NCBI RefSeq assembly: GCF_003391395.1
Contig: NZ_CP024190.1
Span: 930,001-994,000, forward strand
Source of the DNA: Mycobacterium marinum
GTDB lineage: Bacteria > Actinomycetota > Actinomycetes > Mycobacteriales > Mycobacteriaceae
Reading direction: 5' to 3'
DNA: 64,000 nucleotides
The first letter of the stretch is position 1. Each line of letters begins with the position of its first letter. Below are positions 40,749 through 49,418 of the stretch, one piece after another. A program made the translations under genes and the position numbers. The notes below the pieces were generated by a model. The model searched no databases and had not been told where the DNA came from. It worked only from the letters and a program-made list of their open reading frames with translations.

Positions 40749-42161
40749 TCACGATGCTGAAGAATCAGACAACGTCGTCGTACACACCTCTTGGCTTGGC
40801 CTGCGTTGGTTTACCCGGGCACGGATAGGTCCGGCAGGGACGATGGGTAGTGGAATGGCAACGGGGAAATCCTCATCGAGTGAGTGGATTTCAGCCTCGC
40901 GGATGATCGTGGCTAGCGCTAGGCTCGCTTCGAGCATGGCGAAATGATCCCCGAGGCAGGAACGCCCGCCGCCTCCGAATGGCAGATACTGCCAGCGGTC
41001 GCGGCCTTTGGATTTCTTCGGAGCGAACCGATCGGGATCGAACGCTAGCGGATCGTCCCAGAGTGCGGGGTCGCGGTGCATGGCGTACACACCGACAAGA
41101 CAGTAGGTGCCAGCTTGCACGCGATACCCATCGACCTCGATATCTTGCATGGCTCTTCGCGCCACCGTGGGGCCCGGCGGGCACAGCCGCATAGCTTCTT
41201 GCAGCACTTGGATCGTGTATCCGAGGCGAGGGACATCGGCAGGCGTTAACGGACGATCGCCCAGCTCAGCGGCCTCAGCGGCGACTCGATCCTGTAGCTG
41301 GGAATGTCGCCCTAGCGCCCACAGTGCGTAGGTCAGCACCGTCGAGGTGGTGTCTTCGCCGAGGATCATGAAATAGACCATCTCGTCACAGATCTGCTGG
41401 TCAGACAAGGACTCTCCGGTGTTGGGGTCAGTCGCATCAATCAGGGCCCTAATCAGCGGCGCTTCTCGACTCGGATCAGCCCGGCACGCCGCCAGCATGT
41501 CGGCCGCGATCTTGTACATAGCGTCGTAGGCGCCCCGAGCCCTTCGTCGCGCTGGGGTCGGTAGCCAGTGCGGCGCGCGCACAGGTCGTGCGGAACGATC
41601 AGCCGCCCATTTCGCCGCCAATGTCACGCCAGTGGTTATCACGTCAGCCTTGTCCTGTAGGTCCAGCCCAAAAACCGAGTGCCCCACCACGCGAAGAACC
41701 AGCGCGTGAGAAGCCGCGTTCAGATCGACCTCCGCGCCGTCAGGCCATCCCAGGAGTATGTGATTGGCTGCCTCGGACATGTGTCCAGCAAATCCGGCGA
41801 CGCGCTGCTTGGTGAATATCGGCTGCAGTGTGCGCCTTCGTGGAAGCCAGGTGTCGTGCGGGAGGTTCAGCATGCTCTCGCCGATGGCGCGACGCAGATC
41901 CTTCAGGAGTGGCAGCGTTCCTCGGTCCGACAACGCACCTGAGCGCCCCAAGACGTCGCGAGCCCCTTGGGGTGAAGTGACCATGACCATTGGTGGTACG
42001 AGCCGTTTGGGGCCCAACCAGATACGAGTCACCGACCCACCCGCGTCACGCAGGGCCTCACTGCCAACATGAAGCGTCTTGAGCGCCTTCAGCTGTTGCC
42101 AGTAAGGCAGTGGGTTTCTCGGCGCCAAGGGCAAAGAACGGACATCGGGCGAAACAGCCAC
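40749..42161 (-). CDS. Cytochrome P450
   Basis: About 470 residues. The heme-binding motif is PFGGGGRSCLGDHFA with the proximal Cys, the K-helix ExxR is LQEAMRLCPPG, and the I-helix oxygen-activation motif is MILGEDTTSTV, where the usual Ala/Gly-Gly pair is Gly-Glu. PERF-like FDPDRFAPKK is present. It has the look of the CYP135/136/138 type class but cannot be placed further by eye. The start is GTG 42161 (or TTG 42164), chosen for the AAAGGG site just upstream; a longer frame to 42302 lacks P450 character. It lies 1.3 kb upstream of the NRPS gene on the same strand, so it may tailor the peptide or its acyl chain. No ferredoxin gene is adjacent. Confidence 0.92.
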   Translation of the reverse strand: MAVSPDVRSLPLAPRNPLPYWQQLKALKTLHVGSEALRDAGGSVTRIWLGPKRLVPPMVMVTSPQGARDVLGRSGALSDRGTLPLLKDLRRAIGESMLNLPHDTWLPRRRTLQPIFTKQRVAGFAGHMSEAANHILLGWPDGAEVDLNAASHALVLRVVGHSVFGLDLQDKADVITTGVTLAAKWAADRSARPVRAPHWLPTPARRRARGAYDAMYKIAADMLAACRADPSREAPLIRALIDATDPNTGESLSDQQICDEMVYFMILGEDTTSTVLTYALWALGRHSQLQDRVAAEAAELGDRPLTPADVPRLGYTIQVLQEAMRLCPPGPTVARRAMQDIEVDGYRVQAGTYCLVGVYAMHRDPALWDDPLAFDPDRFAPKKSKGRDRWQYLPFGGGGRSCLGDHFAMLEASLALATIIREAEIHSLDEDFPVAIPLPIVPAGPIRARVNQRRPSQEVCTTTLSDSSAS

Positions 42162-43007
42162 CAAGACAACCCTTTCAACCAAATATCTCGTCGGACGTTG
42201 AGTTCGATCAAAGGCACTGAACTCCATTTGGCCAGCCCGAAGCCTTTCGGTCGCTGTACTGCCGACAGGGCGAGAGGCTGCTGAGATTTCGACACCAATC
42301 AAAGAGCTTTGGCCTCAATGGATTCTCAATGAATCTGGATGACCCAGCATGGTCGCGTTGGTTTCTTCCCCGACCGTCCCTGCCGGGCCGCGATATCGAC
42401 GATCTGCTCACGTCAGGCTGCGCCGTACATGCGTTCGTGTTCGGAGATCGCTGTTGATCGGAACGGGCGGGAGGTTTCGTCGGGAGGCTGTGGTGGTTGC
42501 CGTTGGTGGGTAGCGTGAGGTTGCGCGGTCTGCGATAGTGCGTATAGCTCAGCGGGATTCGCGTTGCCCGTGCTGCACGGTGCTGGTCGGTGGGGCGATG
42601 TTGCTGATGGCCGGGAGTGTCGGGTCTTGCGAATAGTTCTGCTAGACAACCTGATCCGTAACTTAGCATCGCAATTTGCTGTTGTGACAGGTCCCTAGCG
42701 GCGTCGCGAGGGCCAGATGCAACGATGCGGTGTAGCTGTTGCCCCGAGTTGGCTCACTTTAGTGCGCCTCGTCAGCGCGGATTTTGGTCTTGACCGTGCG
42801 GGTTCCAACCCGGCACGACGGACACCGGGCTCGTCGCAGACAGGCCGTTCCACGGATGCGTCATCTGCGAGGACGTGATCGGCAGCGGCTCGGAATCCGC
42901 CGGCGAGGCGCCGTATTAGTGCGCAAGCCTCGGCTAAACCATTCCCAAAGTTCAAGGCGCCACAGCTAGCGCGAACCGCCAATCGTGAGCCAAATCAAGG
43001 ACAGGCC
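42162..43007. other. Right flank of the island, no supported gene
   Basis: 846 bp. Several minus-strand frames rich in Pro, His and Arg exist (for example up to 42669) with no known domain. The patch at 42750-42840 weakly resembles 19370-19460 at the left end. No transposase or integrase is recognisable. Confidence 0.4.
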
Positions 43008-43209
43008 ACCTCAACGGTGGCCGGCGCGCCCGTTACCGCAGGTCAATCCGTCACGGCGTCGGTGATCTATCACCCACAGCAAATGGGTGCTGACCCTGAC
43101 CCTGGCGACCTTTACGGGGGTGCTCGCGGTCGTGGGAGTCTGCCGGTTGCGGCGGGCGCGACAATCGCCCAGCGCGCCTGCCGACAACAGCTCGGATCTC
43201 GCGCGCTAA
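43008..43209 (+). pseudogene. Truncated, frameshifted copy of the Rv0514-like gene
   Basis: Matches codons from TSTVA onward of the gene at 18988-19272. An extra base in the Gln-Gln region (HPQQM instead of HPQQLV) shifts the frame, and the 5' third is absent. The original stop codon is preserved in position. Confidence 0.85.
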
Positions 43210-43291
43210 GCGGTTTTGCGGACCAGCGACAACATCAGCTGACGGCGACTGCTGTTGGCCTCAGCCAGGTTGCGCAGCGCCTCGTGCACCG
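43008..43291 (+). repeat. Direct repeat, right copy (end of Rv0514-like plus end of Rv0516c-like)
   Basis: Partner of 19071-19350. It starts at ACCTCAACGGTGGC and runs through the overlapping stops into the C-terminal codons of the intact Rv0516c-like gene. Confidence 0.85.
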
Positions 43292-43655
43292 AATGTGCGA
43301 CCGGAAACATCGTTGCCATGTCCTCACCCAGTAGCTCAACCACGGCCGGGCCTGCGACCAAGGTCCATTCCGTTCCCGCGGCGTGGCACTCCTCATCGAT
43401 GGCGGCCAGCAGCGAGATCCCGGCCGGAGAAAAGTGACTGACGTCGCCGACATCGAGTACCACCGGGTTCGTCCCGTGGATGAAGTGCTGGATGCGCTTG
43501 GTGACCTGATCGACATTGACGGCATCGATCTCGCCCCGGATGGTCACGATGGTGGCCAGGTGGCGGCAGTGCGCGCGGACCACCGCGCCGCTGCACTCGA
43601 AGGTGCCATCTTTCTGTCGATCGGCGAAGCTCGACGCGGTGATCGCGATACCCAT
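43206..43655 (-). CDS. STAS-domain anti-anti-sigma factor-like protein (Rv0516c-like)
   Basis: 149 residues from ATG 43655, which has GGGGG just upstream. The STAS domain shows LATIVTIRGEIDAVNVDQV, VVLDVGDVSHFSPAGISLLA and WTLVAGPAVVELLG. The Ser in HFSPAGIS is the position phosphorylated in SpoIIAA-type regulators, and a Thr/Ser is conserved here. In M. tuberculosis the homologue is an anti-anti-sigma factor-like protein linked to osmotic stress. A longer frame upstream has no STAS features. The last 28 codons are duplicated at 19269-19352. It is divergent from the acyltransferase gene to its right. Confidence 0.88.
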   Translation of the reverse strand: MGIAITASSFADRQKDGTFECSGAVVRAHCRHLATIVTIRGEIDAVNVDQVTKRIQHFIHGTNPVVLDVGDVSHFSPAGISLLAAIDEECHAAGTEWTLVAGPAVVELLGEDMATMFPVAHSVHEALRNLAEANSSRRQLMLSLVRKTA

Positions 43656-43976
43656 CAGCGGCCCCCATTCCCGTTGGCGTTGCGTAGCTCGGACCCGACC
43701 AAATTCTGTCTCCCAACGCTGCACGTCAAAACTAAGGAGACCAACAGTTGCGTCTAACTCTTTGCTAAAGATGTGAGGCCGGCGACCCGCCGCGCGCTTC
43801 CCAACCGGTGCACAGGCTTCGTGCGGCATTTCGGGCGAGCGGAGCTGCTAGGCTGCCGATTGCCCGTCGGGGGGCTCGTGAGGTGGCTGGATCCCCGGGT
43901 CAGCCGCACTAGCAGGCGAACCAGACAGCGGATTTCTAGATGGAAAGAGCGCGGAAAGACCATCGTGCGCAGCCCA

Positions 43977-45197
43977 ATGCTTCAGGGTGAGATCAAAGCC
44001 CTGACGGGACTCCGCATCGTCGCCGCGGTGTGGGTGGTGCTGTTTCACTTCCGCCCCATGCTGGCCGATGCATCGCCGGATTTTCGGGAGAACCTCGCTC
44101 CGGTGCTCAACTGCGGCGCACAGGGCGTCGACCTGTTCTTCATCCTCAGTGGGTTCGTGCTGACCTGGAACTATCTCGATCGCATGGGCCATTCGTGGTC
44201 GACGCGGGCGACCCTGCACTTTCTGTGGCTGCGGCTGGCCAGGGTGTGGCCGGTGTACCTGGTCACCATGCACCTTGCCGCGCTGATGGTGATCATGACC
44301 CTGCACGTGGGGCATGTGCCGCTGCCCGAGGTCGGTCAGCTCACCGCGGTCAGCTACATACGCCAGGTGCTGATGGTGCAATTGTGGTTTCAGCCCTTCT
44401 TCGACGACTCCAGCTGGGATGGGCCGGCCTGGTCGATCAGCGCGGAATGGCTGGCCTACCTGCTGTTCGGCGCACTAGTTCTGGTCATCTTCCGGATGAC
44501 GCATGCCACCCGGGCGCGCAACCTGATGTGGTTGGCGTTCGCGGCGTCGTTGCCCCCGGTGATCCTGTTGCTGGCCAGCGGCCAGTTCTACACGCCCTGG
44601 AGCTGGTTGCCCCGAATTGTCACCCAATTCGTTGCGGGTGCGCTGGCCGCCGCCGCCGTGCGCCGATTGCGGCTGACCGACCGGGCCCGGCGGGCCTCCG
44701 GCTACCTGTCGGTCCTGCTGATCGCTGCCATCGTGGGCATCCTCTACCTGGTTGACGCGCACCCGATAAGCGGAGTCGTGGACAGCGGCGGGGTGGTCGA
44801 CGTGCTGTTTGTGCCGTTGATAGTCACCCTCGCGGTCGGCGTGGGTAGTCTGCCGAGGTTGCTGTCGACTCGGGTCATGGTTTACGGCGGTGAGATCTCG
44901 TTCTGCTTGTACATGGTTCACGAGCTGGTGCACACGGCATGGGGTTGGGCGGTGCTGCAATTCGAGCTCACGCCGCAGGACAATCCGTGGAAATGGAATG
45001 TCATCGGCCTGCTCGTGATCGCCGTGGCGGCCTCGGTACTGCTGTACCACTTCATCGAAGAGCCGGCCCGGCGCTGGATGCGTAGGATGGTCGATGTCAG
45101 AGCCGTGACGGCCAGAATCGAGCCCAGCGAGCCGGTGAACGGTAAGCGCAATCAGGCCGATGGTGCGCTGGAAGGGTTTTCGGCTCGCGCGGTTTGA
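43977..45197 (+). CDS. Membrane acyltransferase, family 3 (OafA-like, Rv0517-like)
   Basis: About 406 residues. Acyltransferase-3 family with the catalytic-type N-terminus LTGLRIVAAVWVVLFHFRP (the His in the first helix) and QGVDLFFILSGFVLTWNYLDR. About ten membrane helices follow (for example YLVTMHLAALMVIMTL, SAEWLAYLLFGALVLVIF, FCLYMVHELVHTAWGW). Such enzymes O-acylate sugars or envelope lipids using acyl-CoA at the membrane. ATG 43977 starts the conserved MLQGEIKALTGLR; longer starts up to 43773 overlap the promoter region of the divergent gene and are unlikely. It precedes the SGNH hydrolase by about 105 bp, a natural acylation/deacylation pairing. The acceptor is unknown. Confidence 0.9.
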   Translation: MLQGEIKALTGLRIVAAVWVVLFHFRPMLADASPDFRENLAPVLNCGAQGVDLFFILSGFVLTWNYLDRMGHSWSTRATLHFLWLRLARVWPVYLVTMHLAALMVIMTLHVGHVPLPEVGQLTAVSYIRQVLMVQLWFQPFFDDSSWDGPAWSISAEWLAYLLFGALVLVIFRMTHATRARNLMWLAFAASLPPVILLLASGQFYTPWSWLPRIVTQFVAGALAAAAVRRLRLTDRARRASGYLSVLLIAAIVGILYLVDAHPISGVVDSGGVVDVLFVPLIVTLAVGVGSLPRLLSTRVMVYGGEISFCLYMVHELVHTAWGWAVLQFELTPQDNPWKWNVIGLLVIAVAASVLLYHFIEEPARRWMRRMVDVRAVTARIEPSEPVNGKRNQADGALEGFSARAV

Positions 45198-45302
45198 ACA
45201 GTGGCGCGCTTGGCCGTGATTCATCGGGCGTGACACGTGGGATGCGTCATTTGCGAGGTAGCGACGGGTTCCCCGTATGATTTGATTTGCGTGCGGCACA
45301 CA

Positions 45303-46034
45303 ATGATTCGGTCTGTGGTGGAGGTGGTGGTGAGTCGTCTGGTCATGGTCGTGATCGGTCTCACCCTGCTCGTCGGTGTGGTCGTTGGATTTCCGCTGCG
45401 CCCGCTGCACCCGGCGCGGGCGCGGGCATACGACGCCCTGACCGTGGACTATCGGCTCAGCCATATCGCGGTGATCGGTGATTCCTACACCACCGGCACC
45501 GATGAGGGCGGCCGGGGACCGAATGCGTGGACTTCTCTTGCCTGGCGGGAGCTGGCCCAGCGAGGCATGCGGATCAACGCCGACGTCGCCGCGGAGGGCA
45601 GGGCCGGTTACGGCATGCCCGGCGACCACGGCAGTGTGTTCGAGGATCTGACCGCCGGTGCGGTCAAACCCGACGATGCACTGGTCGTGTTCTTCGGCTC
45701 GCGCAACGACCAAGGGGTGGACCTAGGGCTGCTCGGCGACCGGGCGCGCAATGCATTCGACCTGGCGCACCGCGTCGCGCCCTCGGCGCGGCTACTGGTG
45801 ATCGGACCGCCATGGCCGACCCCTGACGTACCCATTCCGGTGTTGCAGATTCGCGACGTCGTCCGCGCGGCCGCCGGGTTCGCACAAGCCGAGTTCGTCG
45901 ATCCGATCGCCGAAGGCTGGTTCTTTGACCGCCCCGACCTGATCGGCGCGGACGGTGTGCACCCCAACGACGCCGGACATGCATATTTGGCGGATAAGAT
46001 TGCGCCGCTGATCGGCGCGCGGCTGGCCGGTTAA
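45303..46034 (+). CDS. Exported SGNH/GDSL hydrolase (Rv0518-like)
   Basis: About 243 residues. An N-terminal signal or anchor helix (LVMVVIGLTLLVGVVVGFPL) is followed by an SGNH domain: block I IAVIGDSYTTGTDEGG (Ser), Gly in AAEGRAGYG, Asn in FFGSRNDQG, and the Asp-His pair in IGADGVHPNDAGHAYLA. It is probably an extracytoplasmic esterase or acetylhydrolase. ATG 45303 was preferred because it gives a compact signal peptide; an earlier GTG at 45237 is possible. It follows the membrane acyltransferase on the same strand. Confidence 0.9.
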   Translation: MIRSVVEVVVSRLVMVVIGLTLLVGVVVGFPLRPLHPARARAYDALTVDYRLSHIAVIGDSYTTGTDEGGRGPNAWTSLAWRELAQRGMRINADVAAEGRAGYGMPGDHGSVFEDLTAGAVKPDDALVVFFGSRNDQGVDLGLLGDRARNAFDLAHRVAPSARLLVIGPPWPTPDVPIPVLQIRDVVRAAAGFAQAEFVDPIAEGWFFDRPDLIGADGVHPNDAGHAYLADKIAPLIGARLAG

Positions 46035-46103
46035 TTCCAGGTAACTTGATTAGCTCCAAACGCGAAGTTGCGCTGGGTGTTTAGCGAGCATGCGGCTGAC
46101 TTC

Positions 46104-46220
46104 TCAGTCTTCGGCGTGCCGTTCGTAGTCCCAACGCTCAAGGCGCGCTTGCAATTGCATGAGGCCGAGTCCCGCGAGCGGCGTGACGACCGTGGCGAAT
46201 ACCAACAGCATCGGACTCAT
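46104..46220 (-). CDS. 38-residue single-helix membrane protein
   Basis: ATG 46220 is preceded by GGAGG at ideal spacing (GGAGGTTCAGAT-ATG). The peptide has one hydrophobic helix (MLLVFATVVTPLAGLGLM) followed by a charged, amphipathic tail (QLQARLERWDYERHAED). It lies between the Rv0518-like gene (convergent, 69 bp away) and the 3' end of the large acyltransferase. The good ribosome-binding site, membrane helix and clean charged tail make it more than a chance frame. I do not recognise a family. Confidence 0.65.
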   Translation of the reverse strand: MSPMLLVFATVVTPLAGLGLMQLQARLERWDYERHAED

Positions 46221-46331
46221 ATCTGAACCTCCAAAGCTCTTTTATTCCTAGCACGTTCGGCGCCCCCGCGTGGTTCATTCGCCAGAAAACTCGCCGAGGA
46301 ATTTGGCCGTGATGACCGGCAATCGCCCGGG

Positions 46332-48494
46332 TCAGCCCGCGGCTAGGGCACGATCGGCGAGCGCGCCGATGACGGGTGCCAGCAACTGCGCGTATTCGGT
46401 CGTCAGGTGATTGTCGTCGCGGAACACCAGGGTGTTTCCGATGATCGTGGGGCAGCGATCCAGGGTGCAGAACAGGTCGGTCAGGTCCGCGTAGTGGCCC
46501 CCGCCGGCTTCGGTGGCAGTCTGTTCGGCGGCGACGCCGCCGGCGTTGGTAGCAGCGGAGCGCGACGGTGCGCATGCGCCGGCGTCGTCGAGATGGGCGG
46601 AAAGGCAGGTGGGCACCGACGACTGCGGATCCGCGACGGGCCCCAGGACCAGGACGCTCGAACCATTGCGACGCAGCTGCGCCACGGTCCGGTTCAAGGT
46701 GTCGATCCATGCGGGGTCATACGAGGCGAAGCTGAAGTCCGGTTGATAGCGCCGGCTCATGCTCAGCACCACCAACCGTGGCCGTTCGCTCTGTAGCCGC
46801 CCCATGATCTCGCCGCGCCACTGTTCACACTCGGTGTACTCGCGGCCCAGATACGGGCTGAGGATTGGTAGATCCTGCATCGGGCAGGTCACTTTGGCCA
46901 GCGTTTCAAGGCGCCAGTGGCGCTGTTCGGCAACCAATTGCAGCGCCGGGTCCCACATCGCGGCGTGCGAGTCGCCGACCAGGGTCACCGTTGTCGGCGA
47001 GCCGGTGTCGGCCGTTGCGCACTCGCTTTGACCGAGGTCGCGCCAGGAGCGCAGGCACCCGTTGACGAACACCGCCGCCTTGTCGCCGGGCGCGGCGGCC
47101 AGCGGTGGATTCAGATTGGACGGGACCGCGCCCAGGCCGGCGGAGGCCGCGACCGCCGCGCGCACCGCGGCGAACGCCTGCTGGACCGCCGCCTCCTGTG
47201 GGCTGAGTGCTTGCGGGGGTAGCGCGGCCGGGGGCAGCGCAATGATCTTGGCTTCCGGGGCCGCGGTTCCATGGCCGACCGGTACCGGTATGGCGGTGAG
47301 CAGCAGCGCGCACGCGCACGCCGCGGCCGCGGTGGCCGCCGCCGCCAGTGTCAGGCTGGCTCGGACCGATCGCAATGCCGCGGTGAACCGGCCTGGATTC
47401 TCGACCAGATACATCGTGATCACCGCCAGGCCGGCGGAGACGGTCGTAGCGGCCAGCCGGGCCGGCAGGCCCGCGGGGTCGCCGAGCAGCGGCGGCAGGA
47501 GCAGCAGCACCGGCCAGTGCCAGAGGTACCACGAGTAGGACACCCGGCCGATGGCGCGCATGACGGGCCGGCACAGCACCCGGCCGACCCCCATGGCACC
47601 GGTGACGCAGCCACTGCCGATCACCAGTGCGGTGCCCAGTACCGGCAGCAGCGCCGCCGTGCCGGGATACGGGGTGTTCGGGCCCAGTTGGGTGCAGGTG
47701 AGTAGCAGCAGCGCCAAACCGCCCCATCCGACGATGGTCGCCGGGACCAACGGAAGCCGGCGCCACTGCTGCATTGTGAGGGCAACCAGGCCACCGACGG
47801 CCAGCTCCCAGGCCCGGGTCGGCAGCGAGAAGAACGCCCATGGCGGCGAGGTGCGGGTCCAGATTGCCGCGGCTGCCAGCGATGCCGCCGTCACCAGCAC
47901 CAGGACCACCGCGTACGGGGTGGCGCCGCGGTTGTTCTTCCCGATACGTCGTAGCAACCACGCGGTTGCGATGATCAGCGCCGGCCAGACCAGATAGAAC
48001 TGTTCCTCCACCCCGAGCGACCAGTAGTGCTGGAACGGCGACGGCGGCAGATCGGAGGCCATGTAGTCGGTGCCTTGCACGGCGAACCGGTAGTTGCCGA
48101 CGTAGAGGGCGCTGGCGATGCCGTCCACGAAGACCCGCCGTGCTTGTAGCGGCGGCAGCACAATGGCTGAGACGATCGCCGTGGCGACGCCCACGGTTGC
48201 CGCGGCCGGCAGCAGCCGGCGAGCGCGCGCACCATAGAAGCGGCCCAGCGCGACCGTATTCGTGGTGGTCACTTCGCGCCAAAGCAGCCCGGTGATCAGG
48301 AAACCGGAGATGACGAAGAACACGTCCACGCCGATATAGCCGCCGGAGATCCCCGGAATACCCGCGTGGTACAGGACAACCGCCACCACCGCGATCGCGC
48401 GCAGGCCCTCGATGTCGGGGCGAAACGCGATTCGCGGACCGGGCCGCTGCGCTGCGCGGAGCTGGCTGGCGGACCGATCCTGCCGGATTGTCAT
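46332..48494 (-). CDS. Acyltransferase-3/SGNH fusion protein (OafA type)
   Basis: About 720 residues. The N-terminal acyltransferase-3 membrane domain starts FRPDIEGLRAIAVVAVVLYH, with GGYIGVDVFFVISGFLITGL and about ten to eleven helices up to residue about 400. An Ala/Pro-rich linker follows, then a C-terminal periplasmic SGNH domain with VTLVGDSHAAMWDPALQLVA (Ser), LSMSRRY, and DDNHLTTEYAQLLAPV (Asp/His). This fusion type O-acetylates cell-envelope glycans in many bacteria. ATG 48494 gives MTIRQDRSASQ; an upstream ATG at 48539 is possible. It ends 52 bp after the 3' end of the Tat esterase gene (48546), all leftward. The homologous M. tuberculosis locus, as I remember it, has no such gene between Rv0518 and Rv0519c. 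Confidence 0.9.
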   Translation of the reverse strand: MTIRQDRSASQLRAAQRPGPRIAFRPDIEGLRAIAVVAVVLYHAGIPGISGGYIGVDVFFVISGFLITGLLWREVTTTNTVALGRFYGARARRLLPAAATVGVATAIVSAIVLPPLQARRVFVDGIASALYVGNYRFAVQGTDYMASDLPPSPFQHYWSLGVEEQFYLVWPALIIATAWLLRRIGKNNRGATPYAVVLVLVTAASLAAAAIWTRTSPPWAFFSLPTRAWELAVGGLVALTMQQWRRLPLVPATIVGWGGLALLLLTCTQLGPNTPYPGTAALLPVLGTALVIGSGCVTGAMGVGRVLCRPVMRAIGRVSYSWYLWHWPVLLLLPPLLGDPAGLPARLAATTVSAGLAVITMYLVENPGRFTAALRSVRASLTLAAAATAAAACACALLLTAIPVPVGHGTAAPEAKIIALPPAALPPQALSPQEAAVQQAFAAVRAAVAASAGLGAVPSNLNPPLAAAPGDKAAVFVNGCLRSWRDLGQSECATADTGSPTTVTLVGDSHAAMWDPALQLVAEQRHWRLETLAKVTCPMQDLPILSPYLGREYTECEQWRGEIMGRLQSERPRLVVLSMSRRYQPDFSFASYDPAWIDTLNRTVAQLRRNGSSVLVLGPVADPQSSVPTCLSAHLDDAGACAPSRSAATNAGGVAAEQTATEAGGGHYADLTDLFCTLDRCPTIIGNTLVFRDDNHLTTEYAQLLAPVIGALADRALAAG

Positions 48495-48545
48495 CAACGT
48501 CGTCTTGTCATCAATTTGGTCGGTTCGTGGGGGCCGCACGCATGG

Positions 48546-49418
48546 CTAGGACGCCATCCAGGCGAGTTCACCGGGAAGGTGCTCGCGCCAGTACTCCGCG
48601 TCATGCCCGCCGGGGGAGAAACTGCCCGCCGGTGGATTCTTCAGCTGGTTCACGAATTGGCGGGTGGCGAAGTAAAAGCGGTCGCTGGTGCCGCAATCCA
48701 CGCGCAGTGGAATCTGGTTGAGCGCCGGCAGACCCACCACGCGGTGCGCCATCCAATCGTCGTAGCTGTCGAAGGCTCCCGGTGCGCTGCCGGTGAAGGA
48801 GCTGAACAGGGCCGGGCTTATCGCACAGATCCCCGCGGTCCGTGCCGGGCCCAGCCGGGCCCCCAGCAGCAGCGCCCCGTATCCGCCCATCGACCAGCCC
48901 AGAAAACCTACCCGGGAGGTGTCCATCCCCATCGCGGCCAACATCGGCAACAGCTCCTCGAGCACCATCGCGCCGGAGTCCCCGCCGGAGGCCCTGCGGT
49001 GCCAGTAGGAGGTCTTGCCGCCGTCCACGCCCACCACGGCGAAGGGCGGCTTGCCGGACTTCACCAGCTGTGCGAGGCCTTCTTCGACACCGAGGTCGAG
49101 CATCATGCCTGCGTTGCCGTCCTTGCCGTGCAGGGCAATAACCGGACGCAGCAAGCCGGTCTGGCCGGGCGGAAGGGCGATCACCCAATTCGTCTTGATG
49201 CCGCCGCGAGCAGCCGAGATGAACGAGCCGGACAACCTGGTCGGCAGGCTGCTCCCGGCCGCCGGGGGCTCAAACGGAGCGGGTGCCTGCGGTGGGGCCG
49301 CCTTGGGTTCGAGGGGATTCAGCCATGCGCTCAGCGCCCACATCCCGGCGGCTCCTGCGCTGGTGCCGGCTCCCATGCGCAGCACCGCGCGGCGGGTCAG
49401 GTCAGCCACGAGCGCCAT
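48546..49418 (-). CDS. Tat-exported esterase of the alpha/beta hydrolase (esterase D/Ag85-like) fold (Rv0519c-like)
   Basis: About 290 residues from ATG 49418 (MALVADLTRRAVLRMGAG), which places a twin-arginine motif (TRRAVLR) before a hydrophobic, Ala/Gly-rich segment ending near AWLNP. Catalytic landmarks: oxyanion-region LRPVIALHGKDG, nucleophile Ser in GFLGWSMGGYGALLLG, an Asp in VDCGTSDRF and the His in SPGGHDAEYWREHLP. Likely an extracytoplasmic lipase or carboxylesterase. The longer frame beginning at 49490 adds 24 residues without signal character. Substrate unknown. Confidence 0.9.
   Translation of the reverse strand: MALVADLTRRAVLRMGAGTSAGAAGMWALSAWLNPLEPKAAPPQAPAPFEPPAAGSSLPTRLSGSFISAARGGIKTNWVIALPPGQTGLLRPVIALHGKDGNAGMMLDLGVEEGLAQLVKSGKPPFAVVGVDGGKTSYWHRRASGGDSGAMVLEELLPMLAAMGMDTSRVGFLGWSMGGYGALLLGARLGPARTAGICAISPALFSSFTGSAPGAFDSYDDWMAHRVVGLPALNQIPLRVDCGTSDRFYFATRQFVNQLKNPPAGSFSPGGHDAEYWREHLPGELAWMAS

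Noticed and set aside
40749..42302. Longer P450 start at 42302
   Set aside because: The extra 47 residues have no P450 character, and a good ribosome-binding site lies before the GTG at 42161.
42208..42669. Possible transposase remnant on the minus strand
   Set aside because: The frames are Pro/His/Arg-rich but carry no DDE, HTH or IS110 motif that I can recognise.
42780..42835. tRNA-like T-arm (GGGTTCCAACCC) at the right end of the island
   Set aside because: The stem has a mismatch, and no anticodon arm, D arm or acceptor stem could be built around it. The left counterpart is more degenerate still.
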